A program made the position numbers and the translations under genes. From Acidobacteriota bacterium (GTDB lineage: Bacteria; Acidobacteriota; Vicinamibacteria; Vicinamibacterales; UBA2999), in NCBI GenBank assembly GCA_947465645.1, contig CANIBQ010000001.1, positions 1 to 64,000 of the forward strand: DNA of 64,000 nucleotides, read 5' to 3'. The notes under the pieces were generated by a model that searched no databases, was not told the origin of the DNA, and saw only the letters and a list, made by a program, of their open reading frames with translations. Shown here piece after piece: positions 1 through 7,294 of this stretch (its first letter is position 1; the number at the start of each line of letters is the position of its first letter).

Positions 1-38
1 AGGACAGCGATGTAAGCGAGTCGGCGAAGCGCGGTCAT
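1..38 (-). CDS. Start of a leftward gene cut by the window edge
   Basis: Reading leftward from an ATG at 38 gives MTALRRLAYIAV, a short basic stretch followed by hydrophobic residues, as at the start of a signal peptide or first membrane helix. Only 12 codons lie in the window, so the product cannot be named. It would diverge from the gene starting at 87. Confidence 0.3.
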   Translation of the reverse strand, partial: MTALRRLAYIAV

Positions 39-86
39 ATTGGTTCCAGGGTGCAATCGGGGTGCCCGGCTCATAATGATGCGCTC

Positions 87-1001
87 ATGGACAACGTCTG
101 TCACACGCTGGTTGGCGCGGCGTTCGGCGAAGCGGGTCTGAAACGCCGCACGAGGTTCGGGAACGCGACGCTCATGATTGCCGCGAACCTGCCCGATCTG
201 GACGTGCTTGTGTTCGCAACCAATACCCCGTCGGTGGCGTTCCGGCGCGGCTGGACCCACGGGGTCATCGCGCAGGCGCTGCTCCCGCTGCTCCTCACCG
301 GCATCATGGTACTGGTTGCGCGGCGCCGTCCCGCGGCTGCCGGTCCGCCGCTCCACGCCGGATGGCTGCTGGCGATCGCCTACCTTGGCGTCTACTCGCA
401 CGTGCTGCTGGATCTGCTGAACAACTACGGCGTGCGGCTGCTCGCGCCGCTCGAGTGGCGCTGGTTCTACGGCGACTCCGTATTCATCGTCGACCCGTGG
501 CTCTGGCTGACGCTGGGCACGGGCATCTGGCTGGCGCGCCGCCGGCCCTCTCTCGCACCAGCGCGCTATGCCCTGATGCTGGCCGGGTGCTACATCGCCG
601 CCATGGTGCTCAGCGCTCGCCTGGCGCGCGAGATCGTCATCGACGCCTGGCAAGGGACGCACGCGGAAGCGCCCCGAGCGCTCATGGTCGGCCCCGAACC
701 CGTCACGCCGTTGCGCCGGGCGGTGATCGTGGACGCCGGCGACCACTACCAGACCGGCACGTTCACGTGGCTTCCAACCGCGGTCACGTTCAGTCCGGCG
801 ACGGTGCCCAAGAACGACCAGCGCCCCGAAGTGGCCGAAGCGCGCCGGGCGCCGAACGTCCAGGCGTTCCTCGTCTGGTCCCGCTTCCCGTCGTGGACAC
901 TCGAGCCAGTCCCCGGCGGCACGCTGGTGACGGTCACCGACATGCGTTTCATGGCGACGGGAGGACGGTTCTCGGCGTCAACACTCGTCAGGCACCCTTG
1001 A
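87..1001 (+). CDS. Membrane-bound metal-dependent hydrolase, YdjM/DUF457 type
   Basis: This 304-residue inner-membrane protein resembles the YdjM/YbcI (DUF457) metal-dependent hydrolase family. The N-terminus has the family pattern HTLVGAAFGEAGL, then NLPDLDVL and WTHG, whose His and Asp residues are the presumed metal ligands. Four hydrophobic segments follow at about residues 70-85, 105-125, 140-160 and 170-190. The C-terminal third is soluble and lacks recognisable motifs. The ATG at 87 is chosen over one at 51 because the conserved MDNVCHTL start begins there. The substrate is unknown; the family has been linked to envelope or SOS-related roles only loosely. The stop codon directly abuts an inverted repeat. 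Confidence 0.75.
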   Translation: MDNVCHTLVGAAFGEAGLKRRTRFGNATLMIAANLPDLDVLVFATNTPSVAFRRGWTHGVIAQALLPLLLTGIMVLVARRRPAAAGPPLHAGWLLAIAYLGVYSHVLLDLLNNYGVRLLAPLEWRWFYGDSVFIVDPWLWLTLGTGIWLARRRPSLAPARYALMLAGCYIAAMVLSARLAREIVIDAWQGTHAEAPRALMVGPEPVTPLRRAVIVDAGDHYQTGTFTWLPTAVTFSPATVPKNDQRPEVAEARRAPNVQAFLVWSRFPSWTLEPVPGGTLVTVTDMRFMATGGRFSASTLVRHP

Positions 1002-1070
1002 GGTGCGACGGTGCGACGGTGCGAGGTGCGAGGGTGCGTCCGAGGGTGCGAGGTGCGATGGTGCGAGGTC
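1002..1070. repeat. Left inverted repeat of GGTGCGA-like words
   Basis: The stretch is made almost entirely of GGTGCGA, CGGTGCGA and AGGTGCGA words in tandem. It begins one base after the stop codon of the upstream gene. It is the inverted partner of the repeat at 1587-1676. Confidence 0.85.
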
Positions 1071-1211
1071 CGGGGCTTATCTCACTCGACGCGTTTAAGA
1101 AATTACACTGCGGTTGTGCCGCACCGCGCTGACATTCCTGCGATCCGAGGCGCGGGAGCCTCGGGTATCCGAATAAAAATCGGCGGACTGTAAAGTGCAG
1201 CGAGCGCCGGG

Positions 1212-1586
1212 ATGGCAGGCGTGCGGCATTTCCGGGATCTGGTCTGCTGGCAGCTGGCGAACGAGCTCAAGCTGCAGATCTATCGACTCGCCGAGCAACC
1301 GCCAGTCCAGAGGGACTTCAGGTTCCGCGATCAGATTCGGGACGCCGCCGCGTCGGCGCCTCGCAATATCGCCGAGGGATTCGGCCGGCGCACCCATCGT
1401 GAATTCGCGCAGTTTCTCGACGTGGCCCGAGGATCCTTGATGGAATGCCAGAACCACCTTCAGGATGCGGTGGACCGCGGCTACCTCGCCGAACCGGATT
1501 TCAAGAGCATGAATGTCCTCGCCCAACGCACCTGCGGCGCCGTGGCGCGTTTGCAGCGCTACCTGCGCGGCCGCCCGAACCACTGA
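1212..1586 (+). CDS. Four-helix-bundle protein, S23/IVP family (TIGR02436-like)
   Basis: This 124-residue, entirely helical protein matches the family first described from open reading frames inside 23S rRNA intervening sequences. Diagnostic stretches are FRDLVCWQLANEL near the N-terminus, FRFRDQIRDAAASAPRNIAEG in the middle and EFAQFLDVARGSLMEC after it. The structure is an up-down bundle. Relatives include Avd, the accessory protein of diversity-generating retroelements, but no reverse transcriptase is nearby. The molecular role of free-standing members is not established. The gene is bracketed by inverted repeats on both sides, the right one starting directly after the stop codon. Confidence 0.9.
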   Translation: MAGVRHFRDLVCWQLANELKLQIYRLAEQPPVQRDFRFRDQIRDAAASAPRNIAEGFGRRTHREFAQFLDVARGSLMECQNHLQDAVDRGYLAEPDFKSMNVLAQRTCGAVARLQRYLRGRPNH

Positions 1587-1676
1587 CCTCGCACCGTCGC
1601 ACCGTCGCACCCTCGGACGCACCATCGCACCGTCGCACCTCGCACCCCGCACCCTCACACCGTCGCACCCTCGCAC
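1587..1676. repeat. Right inverted repeat of TCGCACC-like words
   Basis: The reverse complement of this stretch is built from the same GGTGCGA words as 1002-1070. It includes a 25-nt perfect inverted match (1587-1611 against 1002-1026). It starts right after the four-helix-bundle stop codon and runs into the stop codon of the convergent nfo gene. Confidence 0.85.
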
Positions 1677-2557
1677 TACGGAGAGTCGCGTAGCCGCCTG
1701 AGTGTTTCCAGGTTTTTCGTATCCAAGGGATCGGCGAGGATGACCCCCGCTTTCTCCGCTCCCTTGGATTTCTCGGTCTCGATCAGGATCGGCAGGCCTG
1801 CGAATCGCCGATCGTGCAGCAGCCGGCGGAACGGCTCCTCTCCCAGGCACCCGCCGCCGATGTGCTCGTGGCGATCGACGCGGCTGCCGCACGGGCGCTT
1901 CGAGTCGTTGCCGTGAAACGCCTTCAGGCGGTCAATGCCGACCAGCCGGTCGAAGGCGGCAAACGTTTCCTGGTACCCCGCGTCGCTGACGATGTCGTAG
2001 CCGGAGGCGACGAGGTGGCAGGTGTCGAGACAGATACCCACGCGCGGGGAGCCGTCGAGGTGATCGAGGATGGTGGCCAGGTGCTCGAAGCGGTGTCCGA
2101 GCGTCCGGCCCTGGCCGGCCGTGTGCTCCAGCAGCACCATCGTCTTGCGGCGCGGACGCACCTTGAGCGCCTGGCGGATCCCGTCGGCGATCAGTCGCAG
2201 GCCCTCGTCTTCGGTCCCGGCGGTGCACGTGCCCGGGTGGATCACGACGCCGAGCAGACCGAGGTGATGGGCCCGGTCGATCTCGTCGACGAAGGCGGCG
2301 ATCGACTGCTCGCGCAGCACCGGAAACGTGGTCGCGAGGTTGATCAGGTAGCTGGCGTGTGACACGACCGGCGTGATGCCGGTCTGATCGATGCGCCGGC
2401 GGAACCGGCTGACGTCGCCAGGGTCGAGCGGCTTCCCGCGCCACTGGCTCGCGTTCTTGGCGAAGATCTGGAGCGCCTCGCAGCCGTGGAGGACCGCGCG
2501 CTCGACGGCGTTGGAGACGCCTCCCGCGACCGACATGTGCGCGCCGATGCGGAGCAT
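1676..2557 (-). CDS. nfo: Endonuclease IV (AP endonuclease)
   Basis: This 293-residue enzyme cleaves the phosphodiester bond 5' to abasic sites in base excision repair. Its length is normal for Nfo. Metal-site motifs of the TIM-barrel family are in order: MLRIGAHMSVAGG at the N-terminus, VIHPGTCTAG, LLEHTAGQG, GICLDTCH, KAFHGNDSK, DRHEHIGGG and ETEKSK near the C-terminus. The three-zinc ligands (His, Glu, Asp) are present. The start at 2557 is chosen because the family begins with MLRIGAH; an in-frame ATG 21 nt upstream is less likely. It diverges from the 5'-nucleotidase gene, with 42 bp between the two starts. Confidence 0.95.
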   Translation of the reverse strand: MLRIGAHMSVAGGVSNAVERAVLHGCEALQIFAKNASQWRGKPLDPGDVSRFRRRIDQTGITPVVSHASYLINLATTFPVLREQSIAAFVDEIDRAHHLGLLGVVIHPGTCTAGTEDEGLRLIADGIRQALKVRPRRKTMVLLEHTAGQGRTLGHRFEHLATILDHLDGSPRVGICLDTCHLVASGYDIVSDAGYQETFAAFDRLVGIDRLKAFHGNDSKRPCGSRVDRHEHIGGGCLGEEPFRRLLHDRRFAGLPILIETEKSKGAEKAGVILADPLDTKNLETLRRLRDSP

Positions 2558-2599
2558 GTCACCACTGTAACGCCTCATCCGCGCTATCATCGGCATGGC

Positions 2600-4330
2600 G
2601 TGAGCATCTCTTCGCGCACCTCTTTTTCCCTGTTCGCGGCACTCTTCGCGGCACTGTTCGCCGCTCTGCTCGCCGCCGGCATTCTCGCCGCGCAGGTCGC
2701 TCCCGCTCCGGCAGCGACCATCGAGGTGCAACTCCTCGCCATCAACGACTTTCATGGCGCGCTCGAGCCTCCTGCGGGCGGCGGCGGACGGATCGGATCC
2801 GCGGACGCCGGCGGCGTCGAGTACCTCGCCACCCACCTGGCGCGGCTGGAAGCGACCAACCCGAACACCGTCGTCGTGTCCGCGGGAGACAACGTCGGCG
2901 GGACGCCGTTGCTCTCGAGCCTGTTCCACGACGAAGCCTCGGTTGAGGCGCTGAACCTCGCGGGGCTGGATATTTCGACCGTGGGGAACCACGAGCTCGA
3001 CGAGGGATGGTGGGAGCTCTACCGGATGAAGCACGGCGGCTGCCATCCGACCGACGGCTGCCAGGACGGTACGCCGTACGGCGGGGCCGCGTTCACCTTC
3101 CTGTCAGCGAACATCTCGCTCGACCCCGGCAAGGCAGATCCGGCGATGCTGACCCGCGCCGGCGTCACCGGCACGGAGCCGCGTCCGCTGTTTGCGCCGT
3201 ACCTGATGCGCGAGTTTGGCGGCGCGCGCGTCGGCTTCATCGGCCTGACCCTCGAAGGCGCCGCCAGCATCATCACCCCGACGAGCACCAGGGGGCTGAC
3301 GGTCACCTCGCCGCTCGAGGCGGCGAACGCCACGGCCAGGCTGCTGCGGGAGCGGGGCGCCGGCGCGGTTGTCCTGCTGTTCCACGAGGGGGGAAGTGCG
3401 AAAGGGCCGGACCCGAACGGATGCGAAGGGTTGACCGAGGACATCGTCGGCCTCGTCAACCGGATGTCGGAGGACATCGACGTGGTCGTCAGCGGTCACT
3501 CGCACAACGCCTATAACTGCACCGTCGGCACCAAGCTCCTGACCAGCGCCTCGTCCAACGGCCGGGTGATTACCGATATCGACCTGCGCTTCGCGCCAGC
3601 CAGCGGACATCTCGTCTCCAAGCGCGCGCGCAACGTGATCGTCACCCGCGACGTGGAGAAGCACGCGGCCGTCACGGCGCTGCTCGCGCACTACGCGCCG
3701 TTCGCGGAAAAGGTCGGGAACCGCGTCGTCGGCACGATTGCCGCCAGCGTGAGCAGGCAGGCCAATGCGGCGGGGGAGATGCCGATCGGCGCGATCATCG
3801 CCGACGGGATGCTGGAGGCCGCCGCGAGCACGCCGGGCGCGGCCGCCGAGATCGCGTTCATGAATCCGGGTGGTGTGCGCGCGGACATTCCGGCGGCGCC
3901 GGGCGGCGGGCCGTCGCCGGTGACCTACGCGCAGCTCTTCACGGTGCATCCGTTCGGCAACGTGGTGATGGTCAAGACGCTGACGGGCGAGGCGATCGCG
4001 CAGGTGTTGGAGCAGCAGTTCGGCGCCGACGGTCGCGTCCGGATCCTTCAAGTGTCGCGCGGCTTCAGCTACACGTACGATCCGTCGAGGCCGCCCGGCC
4101 AGCGCGTGGATCGCGGGTCGATTCAGATCAACGGGAAGCCGCTGGTAGCGTCGCAGCGGTACCGCGTCGCCACGATCGACTTTCTTTGGACCGGCGGTGA
4201 TACTTTTGGGGCGCTCGCGAGCGGCACGGACCCGGTCACGGTCGGGCCCGACATCGACGCCCTGGCGGCGTACTTCGAGAAACATTCCCCTGTAAGCCCG
4301 GTTCCCCTCAATCGCGTCCGCCGGCGCTGA
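2600..4330 (+). CDS. Secreted bifunctional metallophosphatase/5'-nucleotidase
   Basis: This 576-residue protein resembles UshA-type 5'-nucleotidases that hydrolyse extracellular or periplasmic nucleotides. A GTG start gives a long hydrophobic signal peptide rich in Leu and Ala. The calcineurin-like domain carries INDFHGALEP, SAGDNVGGTP, TVGNHELDEG and VVVSGHSH, the two-metal ligand set. The C-terminal nucleotide-binding domain has FMNPGGVRADI and the late aromatic segment FSYTYDPS. A short Cys-bracketed insert (CHPTDGCQDG) sits in the catalytic domain. No upstream ATG gives a signal peptide, which supports the GTG start. The gene stands alone, divergent from nfo. Confidence 0.9.
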   Translation: MSISSRTSFSLFAALFAALFAALLAAGILAAQVAPAPAATIEVQLLAINDFHGALEPPAGGGGRIGSADAGGVEYLATHLARLEATNPNTVVVSAGDNVGGTPLLSSLFHDEASVEALNLAGLDISTVGNHELDEGWWELYRMKHGGCHPTDGCQDGTPYGGAAFTFLSANISLDPGKADPAMLTRAGVTGTEPRPLFAPYLMREFGGARVGFIGLTLEGAASIITPTSTRGLTVTSPLEAANATARLLRERGAGAVVLLFHEGGSAKGPDPNGCEGLTEDIVGLVNRMSEDIDVVVSGHSHNAYNCTVGTKLLTSASSNGRVITDIDLRFAPASGHLVSKRARNVIVTRDVEKHAAVTALLAHYAPFAEKVGNRVVGTIAASVSRQANAAGEMPIGAIIADGMLEAAASTPGAAAEIAFMNPGGVRADIPAAPGGGPSPVTYAQLFTVHPFGNVVMVKTLTGEAIAQVLEQQFGADGRVRILQVSRGFSYTYDPSRPPGQRVDRGSIQINGKPLVASQRYRVATIDFLWTGGDTFGALASGTDPVTVGPDIDALAAYFEKHSPVSPVPLNRVRRR

Positions 4331-4360
4331 TCCCGTTCACCTCAGCGATACGTCGCACTC

Positions 4361-4392
4361 TGCACAGTGCACAGGTGCACATGCACCGTGCA
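4361..4392. repeat. TGCAC word cluster
   Basis: Five copies of TGCAC within 32 bp form several overlapping small palindromes such as GTGCAC. The cluster lies just upstream of a sigma-54-like promoter and uses the same word as the tandem tract in the copper ATPase gene at 37.9 kb. Its function is unknown; it could be an activator site. Confidence 0.5.
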
Positions 4393-4394
4393 AC

Positions 4395-4410
4395 TGGCAT
4401 CCCCCTTGCG
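4395..4410 (+). promoter_or_regulatory. Sigma-54 (-24/-12) promoter candidate
   Basis: TGGCATCCCCCTTGCG fits the sigma-54 consensus TGGCACG-N4-TTGCW: the GG and GC elements have the exact required spacing. It lies 52 bp before the ATG of the small membrane protein at 4462. Confidence 0.6.
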
Positions 4411-4461
4411 CTATCAGCACGTACGGCGGCCGTATGAGGTCTGCCGGGGAGGAAATGGACA

Positions 4462-4611
4462 ATGCTCTGGACGCTAATGGTCCTGCTGCTGCTCTTCTGG
4501 GTACTTGGGTTTGCGTTTGACGTGGCTGGCGGGATCATCCACGTGCTGCTCGTGATCGCCGCGGTGATCTTCATCGTGAACCTCATCAGCGGGCGTCGCA
4601 AGGTCCTCTAA
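4462..4611 (+). CDS. Lmo0937/DUF5670-type small membrane protein
   Basis: A 49-residue protein, MLWTLMVLLLLFWVLGFAFD at the start and ISGRRKVL at the end. It has two hydrophobic segments separated by a DVAGGIIH turn, the hallmark of the Lmo0937 family of tiny membrane proteins. A good ribosome-binding site (GGGGAGGAAA) precedes the ATG. Such proteins are often stress-induced; their biochemical role is unknown. Here a sigma-54-like promoter sits directly upstream, suggesting enhancer-dependent control. Confidence 0.8.
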   Translation: MLWTLMVLLLLFWVLGFAFDVAGGIIHVLLVIAAVIFIVNLISGRRKVL

Positions 4612-4625
4612 CAAGGGCCGGGATC

Positions 4626-4650
4626 GGGATAGGCGTCGACCGTCTATCCC
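4626..4650 (+). terminator. Hairpin after the small membrane gene, possible terminator
   Basis: GGGATAG and CTATCCC can pair across an 11-nt loop, 14 bp after the stop codon. Only a weak T-rich stretch follows, so termination is uncertain. Confidence 0.35.
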
Positions 4651-4663
4651 GTCCCAATTTCTA

Positions 4664-4692
4664 CTAACCCCTTCCCCCTAACCCCTTCCCCC
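4664..4692. repeat. Two tandem copies of a 14-nt C-rich unit
   Basis: The unit CTAACCCCTTCCCC occurs twice in a row, 25 bp before the ATG at 4717. It is strongly strand-asymmetric (all pyrimidine apart from AA). No function can be assigned. Confidence 0.6.
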
Positions 4693-4716
4693 TTGGATCC
4701 TGCTATCGTCAGAGGC

Positions 4717-5409
4717 ATGGACGTTTACGTGATTCCGATTGGCCGGGATCGCTACGAGTTGTACTGCGAGATGGCCACCGAGGCGGAGCTGGCGGCCGCG
4801 GCTGCACTCCCGCCGCCATCGGGATTTTTCGCGTCGCTCCGGCACAAGTTCGGCGTGATGCTGAAAGCCGCCGAGGAGCGTCAGCAGGGACGTGCCGAGC
4901 CGGCCGAGGGGCGCGGCTGGCTTGGCCGCATGCAGGATTCCACGCTGGAGTGGGTGGCCAAGCGGATCGCCGAACAGCGCCTGCTCTGGAACCTGCGCCA
5001 CCAGACGGCAGTGGTCGCCGCCCACCCGCAGGACATGTCCTTCGACCAGGTGAACACGCTGATCCGCCGCACGCTGCAGCGCGACTACGATCGGCACCGC
5101 CGCTGGCTGGTCGTCGATTCCCTGGGCCTGATCGCCTCCGGCGCGGTCATGCTCGTGCCCGGGCCCAACGTCCTGGCGTACTACTTCGCGTTCCGCGTCG
5201 TTGGCCACTGGTTGTGCATGCGCGGCGCAGACCAGGGACTGGTCCGGGTCAGGTGGACGGGACGGCCGTGCCCGCCGCTCACCGAGCTGCGCGAGTGCGC
5301 GCTGCTGGAGCCTGATGTGCGCGATGCGCGCGTCAACGACATCGCCGCGCGCCTCCGCCTGCAGCATCTCTCCGCGTTCTTCGACCGCGTCGCCATCCCG
5401 CACGCATGA
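4717..5409 (+). CDS. Mitochondrial K+-H+ exchange-related family protein (Mit_KHE1-like), tentative
   Basis: This 230-residue protein begins with a soluble segment (MDVYVIPIGRDRYELYCE). A charged helical region follows, then a hydrophobic stretch with VVDSLGLIASGAVMLVPGP and NVLAYYFAFRVVGHW. The PGPNVLAYY signature and order of segments recall the family named after yeast mitochondrial K+/H+ exchange factors (PF10173), which has bacterial members. Assignment rests on this pattern only. It is probably membrane-associated. The ATG at 4717 is preferred to one at 4693 because it starts the MDVYVIP block. The gene precedes lpxD by 29 bp and may share its transcript. Confidence 0.5.
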   Translation: MDVYVIPIGRDRYELYCEMATEAELAAAAALPPPSGFFASLRHKFGVMLKAAEERQQGRAEPAEGRGWLGRMQDSTLEWVAKRIAEQRLLWNLRHQTAVVAAHPQDMSFDQVNTLIRRTLQRDYDRHRRWLVVDSLGLIASGAVMLVPGPNVLAYYFAFRVVGHWLCMRGADQGLVRVRWTGRPCPPLTELRECALLEPDVRDARVNDIAARLRLQHLSAFFDRVAIPHA

Positions 5410-5438
5410 GCGCGATCCCTCACGCATAATAGGGTCAC

Positions 5439-6491
5439 GTGAAACTACGCGAGCTGGCCGAACGGCTTGCCTGCCGCCTCGAGGGCGACGGCGAGGTGGA
5501 CATCGCGCGCGTCGCGGGGATCCATGACGCGCAGCCGGGCGATCTGACGTTTCTCGCCAACCCCAAGTACGAGTCATTGCTCCCCGGCACCCGCGCGTCC
5601 GCGGTGCTGCTGCGCGACGATGCGCCGGCCGCGCCCTGCGCGATGCTGCGGACGCGCGATCCGTATCTCTCGTTCGCCCGGGCGGTAGGCCTGTTCGCCC
5701 CCGAATGGCGCCCCGCTTCCGGGGTGCATCCGATGGCCGCGGTCGCGGCGGACGCGACGATCGGGCGCGGCGCGTCGATCGGGGCGTTCGTGTCGGTCGG
5801 GGAAGGGGTCTCGATTGGCGAGGGCACGGTCATTTTCCCAAATGTGACGATCGGACCCGGCGCCCGGATCGGCAGCGACTGCGTGATCCACTCCAACGTC
5901 TCGATTCGCGAGCGAGTCACGATCGGCAGCCGCGTGGTCCTGCAGAACGGCGTCGTACTCGGCGGCGACGGATACGGCTTCGCCCGCCGCGGCGACGGCA
6001 CCCACGAGAAGATTCCACAGATTGCCGGCGTGGTCATCGAGGACGACGTGGAGCTGGGGGCGAATACGACGGTCGATCGTCCAGCAATCGGCGAGACGCG
6101 GATTGCGAGCGGAACGAAGATCGACAACCTCGTGATGATCGGCCACGGGGTGACCGTCGGCCGCAATGTCCTGATGGCGGCGCAGGTCGGCATCGCGGGC
6201 AGCACGGAGATCGAAGACGGCGTCATCTTCGGCGGGCAGGTGGGCGTCGGCGGTCACTTGAAAATCGGCCGCGGGGCGGTGGCGGTCGGGCAGTCGGGTG
6301 TCACCAACTCGCTCGATCCGGGCGCGATGGTGGCGGGGTATCCGGCCATCGACGGCAAGCAATGGCGGAAGTCGTCGGTCGTCTTTCGCCGGCTGCCCGA
6401 GTTGAAGCGCAGAATCGAAGAGCTCGAGGCGCGGATGGCCGAGCTGACCTCCCGCGCCGGCGTGGCAAGACCCAGGGATCGCACCGAGTGA
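5439..6491 (+). CDS. lpxD: UDP-3-O-(3-hydroxyacyl)glucosamine N-acyltransferase
   Basis: LpxD adds the second acyl chain to UDP-3-O-acylglucosamine in lipid A synthesis. The 350-residue protein has the N-terminal uridine-binding domain (GDLTFLANPKY) and then a left-handed beta-helix of hexapeptide repeats from about residue 105 to 310. The catalytic His lies in NLVMIGHGV, at about residue 236. A short helical C-terminal tail (LKRRIEELEARMAEL) ends the protein. GTG is the start codon. It overlaps the next gene by four bases (GTGA), so the two are probably co-translated. With lpxB at 10.9 kb it shows that this organism makes a lipid A-type outer membrane. Confidence 0.95.
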   Translation: MKLRELAERLACRLEGDGEVDIARVAGIHDAQPGDLTFLANPKYESLLPGTRASAVLLRDDAPAAPCAMLRTRDPYLSFARAVGLFAPEWRPASGVHPMAAVAADATIGRGASIGAFVSVGEGVSIGEGTVIFPNVTIGPGARIGSDCVIHSNVSIRERVTIGSRVVLQNGVVLGGDGYGFARRGDGTHEKIPQIAGVVIEDDVELGANTTVDRPAIGETRIASGTKIDNLVMIGHGVTVGRNVLMAAQVGIAGSTEIEDGVIFGGQVGVGGHLKIGRGAVAVGQSGVTNSLDPGAMVAGYPAIDGKQWRKSSVVFRRLPELKRRIEELEARMAELTSRAGVARPRDRTE

Positions 6492-7270
6492 TCCGGCGTC
6501 TGGCCGTCGTCTTCGCGCTGGCTGGCGCGGTGTCAACCGCGGCGCCAGCCGCGGCGCAGGGCCCACCCGTCGAAATCCTGACGCGCTACGCCTTTCACCT
6601 GAACGCCGAGCACCTCTCCGAGAGCGACCCGCGGTTCGTCTGGGACGCCAATTTCGGCGGTGAGCTCGATCTCATTGACTACGGCGTCGGCCGCCTCACG
6701 TTCGTGGCGAACTACCAGACGATTCTCGGCGAACAGTTCCGGCCGTTCGACCCCAACCAGGGCAACTACATCCTCGCCGGCTCAGCCTCGGCGCGCGCCG
6801 GGGGCGTCGAAGTGGCCGGCGTCTTCTACCACCAGTCGCGTCACCTCAGCGATCGCGTCAAGCGGCAGCCGGTCGATTGGAACATGGCGGGCGGCCGGGT
6901 CGCGGGCGGGCTCACGAGCGGGCGCCTGCAGGTGGAAGGCCGCGCGGACCTTCGTGGCGTCGTACAGAAGTCACTCGTCGATTACCGGTGGGAGCTCGAC
7001 ACCGAAGCGCGATCGCGGGTCGCCCTGCGCGCTTCCGGGAGCGGCCGCCTGGCATTGATTGCCGCGGGTGGGGTTCGCGTGCTCGGCGTCGACGGATCCC
7101 GCGGCCGTGGCACGCAGAACGGATTCCGGGGCGAAGCCGGGGTGCGCGTCGAAGGGTCAGGGGCGGCGGTCGAGCTCTTCGTCGCGGCCGAGCGGCGGAT
7201 CGACCCCTATCCGCTGGAGTTCTCCACCGAGTCGTGGGTCACCGCCGGATTCCGGCTTTTGAGCCGGTAG
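6488..7270 (+). CDS. Secreted, probable outer-membrane beta-barrel protein of unknown function
   Basis: A 260-residue protein with a clear signal peptide ending at AAPAAAQ. The mature part alternates hydrophobic and polar residues in strand-like blocks, many with aromatic residues, such as ELDLIDYGVGRLTFVANY and GSASARAGGVEVAGVFYH. It ends in WVTAGFRLLSR, a strand-like C-terminus, though without a classic terminal Phe. This suggests a small barrel. GTG start, overlapping lpxD by four bases. Coupling to lpxD hints at an envelope role; no specific function is recognisable. Confidence 0.6.
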   Translation: MIRRLAVVFALAGAVSTAAPAAAQGPPVEILTRYAFHLNAEHLSESDPRFVWDANFGGELDLIDYGVGRLTFVANYQTILGEQFRPFDPNQGNYILAGSASARAGGVEVAGVFYHQSRHLSDRVKRQPVDWNMAGGRVAGGLTSGRLQVEGRADLRGVVQKSLVDYRWELDTEARSRVALRASGSGRLALIAAGGVRVLGVDGSRGRGTQNGFRGEAGVRVEGSGAAVELFVAAERRIDPYPLEFSTESWVTAGFRLLSR

Positions 7271-7294
7271 CACGGCGCCGAGGTGCCATAATCG

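Larger units (their letters stand above)
1002..1676. mobile_element. Candidate mobile unit: four-helix-bundle gene inside inverted word repeats
   Basis: A 675-bp unit occupies exactly the space between the stop codons of two convergent genes. It consists of a left repeat (1002-1070), one gene (1212-1586) and a right repeat (1587-1676). Positions 1002-1026 and 1587-1611 are perfect 25-nt inverted copies. A second exact 19-nt inverted match joins 1033-1051 to 1605-1623. No transposase or target-site duplication is visible. The layout recalls 23S rRNA intervening sequences, where an S23-type gene sits in a long hairpin, but no rRNA is present. Mobility is inferred, not shown. Confidence 0.5.

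Noticed and set aside
1002..1070. Possible CRISPR-like array
   Set aside because: Units are 7-9 nt degenerate words without spacers, and no cas genes are present.
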